Shown piece by piece: positions 7,156-15,767 of a stretch of DNA of 58,824 nt (its first letter is position 1; each line of letters opens with the position of its first letter). The stretch lies in the NCBI GenBank assembly GCA_016929895.1, contig JAFGHW010000017.1, positions 1-58,824 of the forward strand, read 5' to 3'. This stretch comes from Candidatus Woesearchaeota archaeon. GTDB taxonomy: Archaea > Nanobdellota > Nanobdellia > Woesearchaeales > ARS49. A model generated the notes under the pieces. The model did no database searches and was not told the DNA's origin. It saw nothing but the letters and a program-made list of their open reading frames with translations. The position numbers and the translations under genes were made by a program.

Positions 7156-8052
7156 TTACCTTATTTTAACCTTAACTCCGAGCTGTTTAATCATAGACTT
7201 GCATCTATTTCTTAGAGTTGTTTCAGTAATGCCAGAAATCTCAGCAATTTTCTTTTGAGTTCTCTTTTCACCCAATGTAAGGCCTGCAATGTACAAAGTA
7301 GATGCAGCAACACTAACAGGGCTCAATCCAGACATTAAACCTTTCTTTTTAATGGCTTCAATAAACTTAATTGCCTTTGTCTGAACTTTAGCAGACAGTT
7401 TTAAATCGCTTGCAAATCTTCCGACAAAATCAATAGGGTCTGTTGGCACTATCTTAATATTTAATTCTCTAAGCATCATCTTATAAGTTTTAGCCAGAAT
7501 CTTGATTTCAATATTAGAAGCTTCTGCAAACTCTTTCAAAGACCTAGCAATACCGTGAATCTTGCAAGCAATATAAATCGCTCCAACAACCAGGTTTTCA
7601 ATAGACCTCTTCAGAGTTAAACCCTGCTCTGCAGCCTGCCTGTAAATTCCAGCAGCTTCTTTTTCAACTCTTGCAGGAATATTCAATTGTCCTGCAACAA
7701 CCTTTAAATTTGTTAAAGCAGTATTAAGATTTTGCTGTAAAGAGCTAGAAGTCCAAGCATTCTTTTTCTTAATTCTATGAATTAATTTCTTTGTTTTGGT
7801 GTTAAGCTTAGAAAGGTCCTGCCTATTACCAATAGCAGTACCTAAATTATCAGCAATTCTAGGGTCAAAAGGAGCTCCAGTTCTAGAATTCTTTTCCATA
7901 TCTTCGAATTCAAAAGAACGGTGTTCATCAGTAAAATCAACTACAGATTCATCTAGAACAAAGTTGCACTTTTTGCAAATAACTTCTCCTCTGTCCTTTA
8001 CGTGAAAAAAGTCATGGCCTCCACAGTCTGGACAGGTTTCTTTAGCTATCAT
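7156..8052 (-). CDS. tfb: Transcription initiation factor IIB (TFB)
   Basis: Bridges TBP on the TATA box and RNA polymerase, and reads the BRE. From the chosen start the protein has 298 residues: an N-terminal zinc ribbon with Cys7, Cys10, Cys26 and Cys29, a B-reader region (DEHRSFEFEDME, about 41-53), a linker, then two cyclin-like repeats (about 100-195 and 200-298) ending in a basic helix-turn-helix. An ATG seven codons upstream (8073) is possible, but the ATG at 8052 has a GGTGGGAG Shine-Dalgarno-like sequence and gives the usual short lead into the first zinc ligand. It is the only TFB in the window. Confidence 0.95.
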   Translation of the reverse strand: MIAKETCPDCGGHDFFHVKDRGEVICKKCNFVLDESVVDFTDEHRSFEFEDMEKNSRTGAPFDPRIADNLGTAIGNRQDLSKLNTKTKKLIHRIKKKNAWTSSSLQQNLNTALTNLKVVAGQLNIPARVEKEAAGIYRQAAEQGLTLKRSIENLVVGAIYIACKIHGIARSLKEFAEASNIEIKILAKTYKMMLRELNIKIVPTDPIDFVGRFASDLKLSAKVQTKAIKFIEAIKKKGLMSGLSPVSVAASTLYIAGLTLGEKRTQKKIAEISGITETTLRNRCKSMIKQLGVKVKIR

Positions 8053-8123
8053 TTTTCTCCCACCATTTACCATTAAATTAACTAATACTCACTCACCAAT
8101 ATGACATAGTATGTGACAAGTAG

Positions 8124-8139
8124 TATATAAATCTTTCGG
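8124..8139 (-). promoter_or_regulatory. tfb promoter (BRE and TATA box)
   Basis: On the minus strand CCGAAAG (8133-8139) runs straight into ATTTATATA (8124-8132), a good BRE/TATA pair. Transcription would start near 8102, leaving about 50 bases before the ATG at 8052. The same CGAAA-plus-TATA layout recurs before several other genes here. Confidence 0.65.
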
Positions 8140-8146
8140 TTTTTAA

Positions 8147-9202
8147 CTACTGGAAAGGGGTTATTTTTAAAGCATATTTACTGATTTGTGAAGCAGTATT
8201 TATGAAACCAGTTGATATTTCTACTGCTTTAAGAATCTTATCCATTCCACTATCATTTGTAAGCATCTTATTTTTGCCGTTCTCATCTCTCTTGGGGTGC
8301 ATTATGCTGTAATATTGCCCAATTTCAGCAGGATTTTTTTCAAAATATTTTTTAAATTCGCTTGAAAATTCATCAATTACCTTTTCGCAATATTTTCTGA
8401 AAAAACCATTTTTTTGCCATTCTTTTTCAAACCTTTGTTTGCCTATTTGTTCTTCTAACTTTTGAATAATGTCCTTGTTGCGATACTTAAATGATTTTTC
8501 TATTGCATTAAGAGCTAGTTCCCTAACATCTTCTCTTATTTGGATTACTTCCTTTTTATATTCGTCAGACACTCCTTCAAAATTTTCAAGCTTTTCTTCT
8601 CTTTTTTCACATAATGCAAGATAAGCAATAAGTGTAGTATGCGAAAATTGTTCTAATATGTCAATTCTTTCTTTTTTAGAAAGCAAATTGTCATCAATTG
8701 TTCTTAAAATATTTTCGCTAATATTCTGGTCAATAGAAACGCCGTCTTTATATGCATTTGCTAAGTCATTAATTGCGGCGATGTGCTCATTAACTTCTCT
8801 TTGATAATCTTTTTCTTTATCTTTTTTATAAGGCCGACACCAGTCTGTTTTAGAGCCTAATTTCTTTATTCTATCTTTTTGCATGTCTTCTATTTCGTGA
8901 GCATTTATTTTTCTTGCTACACTTGTATCTCCTTTGTCGAAGATATTCAAAGCAGTTTTTGTGTCTTTTTCTAGGGCTTTTTGTGTTTCAGTATCTGCTA
9001 TTGAATCTATCCATGTCGGAGTTGTCCTTTGTTTTTGCGCGGGTTTTTGCAGCAAAAGATAATTTTCAATAATGGCAGTGTTGGCACTATTTTCGTGTTC
9101 TGTGGGGCTTTTTTCTTGTTCATTTGCCTTTAATTTCTCCAGAACCCTATCAAACATACTTGTGCGTTTCTTTTTGTCTCTTCTTGAGCCATTCATATTC
9201 AT
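8147..9202 (-). CDS. Uncharacterised 351-residue helical protein
   Basis: A soluble, charged, mostly helical protein without recognised domain. The first ~60 residues are polar and probably disordered (Asn/Ser/Glu/Lys-rich). The middle (about 150-270) has long Lys/Glu helices that may form coiled coil. It ends in a more hydrophobic segment (TGFINTASQISKYALK). A minus-strand TATA element at about 9221-9230 lies about 24 bases before the ATG, fitting a leaderless mRNA. It precedes tfb on the same strand, but tfb has its own promoter in the gap. Confidence 0.7.
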   Translation of the reverse strand: MNMNGSRRDKKKRTSMFDRVLEKLKANEQEKSPTEHENSANTAIIENYLLLQKPAQKQRTTPTWIDSIADTETQKALEKDTKTALNIFDKGDTSVARKINAHEIEDMQKDRIKKLGSKTDWCRPYKKDKEKDYQREVNEHIAAINDLANAYKDGVSIDQNISENILRTIDDNLLSKKERIDILEQFSHTTLIAYLALCEKREEKLENFEGVSDEYKKEVIQIREDVRELALNAIEKSFKYRNKDIIQKLEEQIGKQRFEKEWQKNGFFRKYCEKVIDEFSSEFKKYFEKNPAEIGQYYSIMHPKRDENGKNKMLTNDSGMDKILKAVEISTGFINTASQISKYALKITPFQ

Positions 9203-9405
9203 TTTTAAGGTTGTTTTTATTTATAAATATTCTTTATGTATGCTTGTAAAATAAACACTTTTCAGCCTTATTTGGTTAATCAAAGCTTTATCCCGGCTTA
9301 TTTTACTTTACGGCGAACCAATGCGGATTAAATCGCCTATTATGATATTAAAGCAGAAAGAGACTTATAAAGATTGCGGTTATTTGTAACTATTCAGTAG
9401 TTATT
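9203..9405. other. Intergenic region between the beta-helix gene and the 351-residue gene
   Basis: Apart from the TATA box near 9221-9230 no gene is seen. A short stem is possible between GGCGA at 9312-9316 and TCGCC at 9333-9337. A minus-strand TATA-like CTTTATAAG at about 9366-9374 could start a small RNA through that stem, but nothing else supports this. Confidence 0.25.
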
Positions 9406-12400
9406 CTACTTCTTTTTTTCAACAATATCTGAATAGATTTTCTTTAAACTATCAAAAACATCTGGCTGTTTTGGCTGTTTAGAAAGCCTTCTAAGCTTTT
9501 TAAATACTCTTGGCTCGGTTTTTTTCTTGCGTTTTGTTAATTTTTTTCTTTTCTTTAGTATCCTAACTTCAGGAAGCTTTGACTTAATCTTGCCTTTTTC
9601 TGCTTTTTTGAGAGCTAAACTAAGTTTAGGAACAAAAGATGTCTTTGCAGGAGTTTTTTTAGAACTAATAATATTTTTAATAATATTCTCTCTCTTGAAG
9701 TCTTTAAATGCCTTAAACAAATTCGGCTTGAAAACAGTTTTTTTAATAGGAACCCTAATTTGTCTTTTTTCAGGAATTGTTTTGATTACTATTCTCGCTT
9801 TGCTTACATGTGATCTTTTCTCAAAGATAAAAAATAGCACGATAATGATAATAATTGTAGTAATTCCAATAAGCGGCCAGAACAAAGATTTTTCTGAAAA
9901 ACCAGATAACATGCCTTTTATTGCAGCACCTGATTGCTGTTCATAAGAAGAACCGGAATCAATCGCAGATGTTCTGCCAGTATTTCCATCTGTTGCGGGC
10001 TGTTCATGTGCATAGCCTGAAATAGTTGTTGTTGCGGGAATATTTTCATCAAGCAAATTAATCTTTAAAATTACATATCCTAGACTCACTGAAGCAGGAG
10101 TTATGATTAAGTCATTATAACCATTATTATCGATATCAACAATTAATTCCTCATTTAAATAAACAAAATAATCCCTTAGAACAGAAGCAATAGTAATATG
10201 AACCATTTTATTTGAATACAAAATATCTGAAATAGTAATTGTATGAATAAAATTCTTGTAACTAAATTCAAGAACATCTGATTTTAACAAACGATTACTA
10301 ACGAACTCTTTATTCGTTAATAATTCATTAGTAATGTCAAAGGTATTATAATTTGTAACGCCGCCAACAAAAGAACTGCCGCCGCCTCCGCCGCCTCCAG
10401 GCGTTGTTGATGGACTGCTTTGTTCATCTCCAAATAAACCAAAATGACTAAATATGGAAATATTGGAATACACTACTTTATTTGTGGTATCAAGAGAACT
10501 ACTTAAAGCAGACCAAACTGATCCATCATACCGATAAATACCAACAGTTGATTCATCAATACTTGAAATATCTGAATCAGAATAACTTATGTTAATTTCA
10601 ATCCAGTCACCATTAGTTTTGGTGATATTCAAATATTTGGCTAAAGAATCTTTGCCCGAAGGGTCTGCTGCTGGATTTTCAACACCCTTAATCTCAGTAG
10701 TAGTTCCATTATACCTGGGAACACTAAAAGTAACGCTGCCAGGATAAATAGTGTTATTCATTATAGTATTATTCTCGCTGGATGAAAACCGAATATCCCA
10801 CGTAGCTATATTTGAAAGGTTGTTATCTGCGAGCCTATTAGTATGAGAATTAGTTATGGCGATTCCTCTCCAATTATTGCCCCAAATAGAATTATTAATA
10901 ATAATATTCCGATTTGAAGCAGATGCCAAATTAAATCCATTAGTATTATTATTTACAACATTCTCTGAAAAAATATTATCACAAGAATTTGCAGTATAAA
11001 CTCCACTTCCTGTAGTATAACTAAGAGTGTTTCTAGTAACACTATTATTATGCGCATCAGGATTAAAATACAAACTATTAGAGTTATTAATAACAGAATT
11101 ATTAGTTATAGTATTGTTAATGCTGCTATTCAAGTAAATGGCGTAACTAAAATTATAAATTTTACAATTCTTAATCGTAACATTCTTGATATTATTCAAT
11201 CTGAATCCATAACCATCCGCGCTTCTATTGCCAAGCAAAGTAAATCCAGCGCAATCAAACGTAATATTGCTTGCATTAATCATAAAACAACTAGTATTCA
11301 CACTAATATTAGCTAATAAAGTTGCATCATAATTTATATAACTGCAATTAGCACTTCCCAAAGGACCAAAAATACTAAAACTAGATAGATTAGCAGAAAC
11401 AACGTTATTTGTTTCGTCTCTAGTTGTTGCAAGAGGAGTCCATGCTGAGCCAGTATAATGAAACATAGTCAAAGACGATTCAGAAATGCCTGATACATCT
11501 GAATCTGCATAACTAATATTCATAACAACCCAATCTGTTCCAGAAATATTCAAATATTTAGAGATATTTCTATACGGATTTGTGTCGTAGGTATAATCAG
11601 TTCCGCTGATATTTAAATTCCCGGAATATTTTGAAAATGAAAATGTAGTTGGATAAGAGCCAACAGTATTGTTTAAAAATGTATTATTTTCTGCCCCATC
11701 AACTATAATGTCGAAAATATCATTTGAAAGATTATTATTTGTAAACGTATTATCATGCGGACCAAAATAAATATTCATTCCGTATACATTATCTTTTAAA
11801 GTATTATTTGAAACATAAGTATTTTCTACTGCAAGCTGAAAAAATAATCCATATTCGTTATCTTGAAAACTATTACTGGTTAGATTATTAGATTTTCCAA
11901 TGGCGCAACTTATTCCATATGAATTGTTATTTGCGATATTATCTTTAGCTAATATATTATTAACACCTGATAATGCTATTCCAACCATACTATTATTATT
12001 CGCTGTATTTCCAGTAATATTAACATCATATGAAGAACTGACATAAATCCCATATTCTTGGTATAATACTGTATTATTCACAACTGTGCTATTGTGAGAA
12101 AAACTCAAAACATAAATCCCGTACATGTTCCCTGTTACTGAACGTGAATTGTTTTTGATGGTATTATTAATAATATTTGTATTAATCGACGTTTGAACAA
12201 CAATAGCAGTATCTGAATTATCATCAAAATTATTATTAGCAATACCATTATATCCGCAGGATGACAAATACATACCATAAACAGTCTTAGCATCATCTCC
12301 ATTAAGACTTATATTGTTATTAAAGATTTTATTATGACCGCAAGAAGCCATCCTAATTCCATTATCGCTATGTTCATCACCATTGTACATGATACTATTA

Positions 12401-12825
12401 TTTTCTATAATGCTATTATTAATGCCTGCAAAATAAATACCATAACTTGGGCTTGAATTAATGCTATTATTAATAATGAAAATCTCTTTGCCTCCAAGAG
12501 ATGCATCAATATTTGGAGCAAATAAATCTATTTTACAATTTTTAATGGTTATATTAGATAAAGAATAATTAATAAAAATTCCCGGATTCATGCTTGCACC
12601 GGTTAAGGAATGACCCTCGCAATTTAAAGAAACATTACTAACTGTAATATTGATACAAAAATCTCCAGAACTAGTAATATCCTGAGTAAGATTATACTCT
12701 CCCTGAGTGCTAATATTAAATTTGCAATCACTGATAGAAATAATAGCATTCACTGAAAAAGCAAGAATCAAAAGAGATATAACAAAAACTAACAATAACA
12801 AAATACCCCTCTTTTTAATACTCAT
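9406..12825 (-). CDS. Membrane-anchored surface protein with two NosD-like beta-helices
   Basis: A 1,139-residue exported protein. A signal peptide (about 1-27) is followed by two right-handed beta-helix units of NosD/CASH type (about 25-485 and 486-800), marked by repeated NN-I-NN turns. Each unit ends in a similar small domain (YTGSAWTPL and YDGSVWSAL, each followed by a ...SIFG or ...SHFG ending), so the protein arose by internal duplication. A Gly-run linker lies near 810, a transmembrane helix near 980-1001, and a 138-residue very Lys/Arg-rich cytoplasmic tail follows. Beta-helix proteins of this kind bind or act on carbohydrates, but no catalytic site is evident. The leaderless promoter at 12851-12866 is strong. 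Confidence 0.85.
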   Translation of the reverse strand: MSIKKRGILLLLVFVISLLILAFSVNAIISISDCKFNISTQGEYNLTQDITSSGDFCINITVSNVSLNCEGHSLTGASMNPGIFINYSLSNITIKNCKIDLFAPNIDASLGGKEIFIINNSINSSPSYGIYFAGINNSIIENNSIMYNGDEHSDNGIRMASCGHNKIFNNNISLNGDDAKTVYGMYLSSCGYNGIANNNFDDNSDTAIVVQTSINTNIINNTIKNNSRSVTGNMYGIYVLSFSHNSTVVNNTVLYQEYGIYVSSSYDVNITGNTANNNSMVGIALSGVNNILAKDNIANNNSYGISCAIGKSNNLTSNSFQDNEYGLFFQLAVENTYVSNNTLKDNVYGMNIYFGPHDNTFTNNNLSNDIFDIIVDGAENNTFLNNTVGSYPTTFSFSKYSGNLNISGTDYTYDTNPYRNISKYLNISGTDWVVMNISYADSDVSGISESSLTMFHYTGSAWTPLATTRDETNNVVSANLSSFSIFGPLGSANCSYINYDATLLANISVNTSCFMINASNITFDCAGFTLLGNRSADGYGFRLNNIKNVTIKNCKIYNFSYAIYLNSSINNTITNNSVINNSNSLYFNPDAHNNSVTRNTLSYTTGSGVYTANSCDNIFSENVVNNNTNGFNLASASNRNIIINNSIWGNNWRGIAITNSHTNRLADNNLSNIATWDIRFSSSENNTIMNNTIYPGSVTFSVPRYNGTTTEIKGVENPAADPSGKDSLAKYLNITKTNGDWIEINISYSDSDISSIDESTVGIYRYDGSVWSALSSSLDTTNKVVYSNISIFSHFGLFGDEQSSPSTTPGGGGGGGSSFVGGVTNYNTFDITNELLTNKEFVSNRLLKSDVLEFSYKNFIHTITISDILYSNKMVHITIASVLRDYFVYLNEELIVDIDNNGYNDLIITPASVSLGYVILKINLLDENIPATTTISGYAHEQPATDGNTGRTSAIDSGSSYEQQSGAAIKGMLSGFSEKSLFWPLIGITTIIIIIVLFFIFEKRSHVSKARIVIKTIPEKRQIRVPIKKTVFKPNLFKAFKDFKRENIIKNIISSKKTPAKTSFVPKLSLALKKAEKGKIKSKLPEVRILKKRKKLTKRKKKTEPRVFKKLRRLSKQPKQPDVFDSLKKIYSDIVEKKK

Positions 12826-12850
12826 TATATATAGTTTTTACAAGAAAATG

Positions 12851-12866
12851 TATATAAATGTTTCGC
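12851..12866 (-). promoter_or_regulatory. Promoter of the beta-helix surface protein gene
   Basis: On the minus strand GCGAAA (12861-12866) precedes CATTTATATA (12851-12860), and the ATG at 12825 lies about 28 bases downstream. The BRE/TATA/start spacing predicts a leaderless mRNA. It begins right after the end of the ribosomal operon. Confidence 0.65.
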
Positions 12867-12871
12867 AAGAA

Positions 12872-13474
12872 TCATCGAGCAGCATCTGCCTGCCTTTCAA
12901 CTTCATTCTTCTTAGAAATAGCCAAACTTTTAGGATCTAATCTATACGCCGCGATTATTTCATTAGCAAGAGCCATCTGAACAGAAGTTTTCTTATTAAA
13001 ACACTTATCATAAGTTCCCTGAACAAAATACCTCAATGCAATATCAACTCTTCTCTGAGGCGCGCATTCAACAGCCTTTGGATATCTTGCGCCCCCGTAT
13101 TCAATAGTGACAATCTCTTCTCTGGGAGCAGAATTTTCAATAGCCTTGGCCAAAACCTTAATAGGATTTTCCTTAATCTTTTGTTCGACTATTCTAAAAG
13201 CGTTCTCAACAATCTTATAAACAGTAACTGCCTTGCCTGCGCAAGGACCAGAAGTTCTAAAATGTTTTTTACCCTTATGACCTGGCACAGCCAGCTTATT
13301 CATCAATCTTTCAACAATAAAAACCCTGCTTTTATGAAATCTCTTGCCAGCATACTTAGCTCCGGTCTTAGGAACCAAACGCGCCTGCAGGTTAATATAA
13401 TTCTGCAAACCAAGATCTTCAATCTTAATACCTTCTGAACTCCACTTATTAAAAGCCAATACCTCAGTACTCAT
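12872..13474 (-). CDS. rps7: Ribosomal protein uS7
   Basis: A 200-residue small-subunit protein that binds the 3' major domain of 16S rRNA at the head of the subunit and lies near the E site. The archaeal/eukaryotic S7 body is clear: a polar N-terminal lead, then motifs such as [15 protein letters not shown] and a C-terminal [13 protein letters not shown]. Its ATG overlaps the stop of uS12 by four bases (ATGA), so translation is probably coupled. It is the last gene of the RNA polymerase/ribosomal operon. Confidence 0.94.
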   Translation of the reverse strand: MSTEVLAFNKWSSEGIKIEDLGLQNYINLQARLVPKTGAKYAGKRFHKSRVFIVERLMNKLAVPGHKGKKHFRTSGPCAGKAVTVYKIVENAFRIVEQKIKENPIKVLAKAIENSAPREEIVTIEYGGARYPKAVECAPQRRVDIALRYFVQGTYDKCFNKKTSVQMALANEIIAAYRLDPKSLAISKKNEVERQADAAR

Positions 13475-13908
13475 TTTCTTGCTTTCTCCAGTTTACCGCT
13501 TAATAAATCCCTTAAACTCTGGCCATTAACCTTTAAAACCTGCCACCTAACACCAGGAATATCCCCCTTTGACCTTCCTTTTTTGCCGCCAATACATTCG
13601 ATAATAACTTCATCGTGCTCGTCAACCATTTTCTGAGCACCGTCCCTTGGCAAAAAAGCAGTAACCTGCCTTCCATTTTTAATTAATTGAACACGAACAC
13701 ATTTTCTCATAGCAGAATTAGGCTGTTTGGCTTCTAATTGCACTTTTTCAAGAACAATCCCCTTTGCCTGAGAAGCCCCTTCCAAAGGATCTGCTTTCTT
13801 TTTAAGATTGAAAAGACGCCTATTAAACTTAACCTGCAAAAGCTTGCTCATATGCCTTTTTCTTTTAAGCTTTCTTCCAGTGTTCAATCCGCGAGATTTA
13901 TTAGCCAT
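13471..13908 (-). CDS. rps12: Ribosomal protein uS12
   Basis: A 145-residue small-subunit protein in the decoding centre. It holds the diagnostic [16 protein letters not shown] segment, FLPRDGAQK, and the [14 protein letters not shown] end region. The ATG at 13908 (MANKSRG) overlaps the stop of the NusA-like gene and gives the usual archaeal length; an upstream TTG at 13920 would add four residues and was not chosen. It precedes uS7, the standard archaeal order. Confidence 0.94.
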   Translation of the reverse strand: MANKSRGLNTGRKLKRKRHMSKLLQVKFNRRLFNLKKKADPLEGASQAKGIVLEKVQLEAKQPNSAMRKCVRVQLIKNGRQVTAFLPRDGAQKMVDEHDEVIIECIGGKKGRSKGDIPGVRWQVLKVNGQSLRDLLSGKLEKARK

Positions 13909-14335
13909 TCTTTTTGCCAACTCTTAATTCCTTAATAGGAAAATATCGTTTAATAACAGATTCATTAAATCTAAGATTACAGGCGTTTTTACCAATTAAA
14001 ATACTCCTTGTCTTTGAATCAACAGGAATTATAGTAAAAATCCCGTCTTCTTCAATGATATCTGCGACCTTTAAGGGATATGCCAGGTTCTTTATAAAGC
14101 TTACGAGTTCAGAAGCAAACTCAACAATCTTAATCTTTTTCTTAAATATTCTTTCTAATTTTTTAACATTAACGCCTTTAGCACCAACTGCCCTGCCGAT
14201 TTCACCCGGATTAACAATGAACAATAACACTTCATCACCAACTACAAGATCCTTAAGCCGGGATTTAGTAATCATTTCAAAAGAAGACATTATTTTCATT
14301 GAAGTGGAATCATAAATAATCTTAGACATCATCAT
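13901..14335 (-). CDS. nusA: NusA-like KH-domain protein
   Basis: A 144-residue archaeal NusA homologue consisting only of two KH RNA-binding domains, without the S1 and N-terminal polymerase-binding parts of bacterial NusA. The GXXG loops are visible as GRAVGAKG in the first KH and in the LIGKNACN region of the second, which has a less regular loop. In archaea it sits, as here, between eL30 and uS12 and is thought to act in transcription elongation or termination. Three ATG codons in a row begin the frame, the first overlapping the eL30 stop. Confidence 0.88.
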   Translation of the reverse strand: MMMSKIIYDSTSMKIMSSFEMITKSRLKDLVVGDEVLLFIVNPGEIGRAVGAKGVNVKKLERIFKKKIKIVEFASELVSFIKNLAYPLKVADIIEEDGIFTIIPVDSKTRSILIGKNACNLRFNESVIKRYFPIKELRVGKKNG

Positions 14336-14619
14336 TTACCTTTCAAAACCCCTAAAACAGAAATAGAAAAAGGCTTTTTGCAAACAACTCCTAATTCGTC
14401 AGAAGGCAATCGGAGTTTCTTGACTTCAACATCTGCCAGCATAGCATACTTATCTATGTTTTTTATCTTTTTATCATCACAGTTGGCTGACAAAAAAACC
14501 ACAGACAATTTGCCTGTTCTAAGTGATTTGACTGTTCTTTCAAAACCAATGATAATCTTTTTCGCAGCCAATAATTTTCTTATCTTTACTGTTGTTTCTG
14601 AAATCTTTTTTTTAGCCAT
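14332..14619 (-). CDS. rpl30e: Ribosomal protein eL30
   Basis: A 95-residue protein of the L7Ae/L30e/S12e RNA-binding family, part of the large subunit in archaea and eukaryotes. The family fold is seen in the order KLLAAKKIIIGFERT, LSVVFLSANCD, and a C-terminal hydrophobic strand. It lies one base after rpo1C and overlaps the NusA-like gene, matching the usual archaeal order. A paralogous L7Ae is excluded mainly by gene order and length. Confidence 0.9.
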   Translation of the reverse strand: MAKKKISETTVKIRKLLAAKKIIIGFERTVKSLRTGKLSVVFLSANCDDKKIKNIDKYAMLADVEVKKLRLPSDELGVVCKKPFSISVLGVLKGK

Positions 14620-14620
14620 A

Positions 14621-15751
14621 CTACTTAATCACCTTTGTCAATAAGCCAGGCAAACCAGTTCCAACAGGGACCGGCTGGTTAAGCATAACATTCTCAACAA
14701 CAGAATTAAGAAAGTCAATCTCTCCAACAAGAGATGCATTGATAATATGCTTGATAGGAGTTTCAAAACTTGCCCTGGCAAGAACAGAAGATTTTTCACT
14801 AACAACACCATAACGAGTAATGCCCTTGATTTCACCAGAAGAACACATAGTATCTGCAACAAGCATAATGTGGCGTATATCAACATTTAATGCCTGCGCT
14901 TCAATAACCTTAAAAACCTCATCAATAATTGCCTGTCTTGCTGCTTCAATACCCAAAACTTTTTGAATCTCATAAATATCATTACAAGTAGTTCGTGTTT
15001 CATCAACAAAATCAAGATCTAAAATTTTCTTCAAATTACTTCCAGCAGTGATAATAATAAACTCATCACGCCTTTTAACAGGCAAAATCTGAGAAACACC
15101 CTTAATACCACAAACATAAACACTTCTTAATTTCTCTTTAGCCTTGTATAAGTCATTCAATCCCTTTTCATCACGGCCGCGAAGCTTAACAACAAGACCG
15201 CCCTCTTCATTCTCCTTAGAAGAAACTTCTTTTCCAAGAGCCTTGTCAATAGCTTTAATCAAAAGCGCGGGCTTGACACCTATAACCGCCATTTTTTCCA
15301 AGTTAAGCTTAAGCTCAATCTTGAGATCAACAATATTAATAACATACTCTTTAATAAATTCTCCGAGAACAGATTCTTTAATACGCATAGCAATGTTATG
15401 AATATCCTTGCCTTTGTTAAAAGGAGATTTTAAGAAAATCTCCATCATAGGAGTTGCAATATTCTTACGGCCGTCAAGAATTTCAATAATCCTGGGAAGG
15501 CCCATTGTGACATTCATTTCAGCAACGCCAGCAAAATGAAAAGTATTCAAAGTCATCTGAGTGCCGGGTTCGCCGATGGATTCTGCACTAACCAAGCCGA
15601 CTGCTTCGCCAGCATCAATCTTAGCATCGCAATATTCCTTATAAACACGCGCTGCAACTTTTTTAATTTTTGACGCAGGACATTTTTCTTCAATCTCATT
15701 TAAAATACTTTCAGGAAGGGTATCTGCATATTTTTTTAGTTCTTCATGCAT
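14621..15751 (-). CDS. rpo1C: RNA polymerase subunit A'' (Rpo1C)
   Basis: The C-terminal part of the largest RNA polymerase subunit, split from A' as in most archaea. It includes the trigger-loop/cleft region ([19 protein letters not shown]) and the C-terminal jaw and clamp parts. The chosen ATG at 15751 has a GAGGTT Shine-Dalgarno site seven bases upstream; a TTG at 15763 would add four residues. It assembles with A', B', B'' and the small subunits to form the catalytic core. The spacing of 16 bases from rpo1N fits co-transcription. Confidence 0.96.
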   Translation of the reverse strand: MHEELKKYADTLPESILNEIEEKCPASKIKKVAARVYKEYCDAKIDAGEAVGLVSAESIGEPGTQMTLNTFHFAGVAEMNVTMGLPRIIEILDGRKNIATPMMEIFLKSPFNKGKDIHNIAMRIKESVLGEFIKEYVINIVDLKIELKLNLEKMAVIGVKPALLIKAIDKALGKEVSSKENEEGGLVVKLRGRDEKGLNDLYKAKEKLRSVYVCGIKGVSQILPVKRRDEFIIITAGSNLKKILDLDFVDETRTTCNDIYEIQKVLGIEAARQAIIDEVFKVIEAQALNVDIRHIMLVADTMCSSGEIKGITRYGVVSEKSSVLARASFETPIKHIINASLVGEIDFLNSVVENVMLNQPVPVGTGLPGLLTKVIK

Positions 15752-15767
15752 TTTAAACCTCAATTAA

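Noticed and set aside
9527-9946. Plus-strand reading frame with hydrophobic product
   Set aside because: Antisense to the Lys-rich tail and membrane helix of the beta-helix protein; Lys codons read backwards give Phe and Leu, which mimics a membrane protein.
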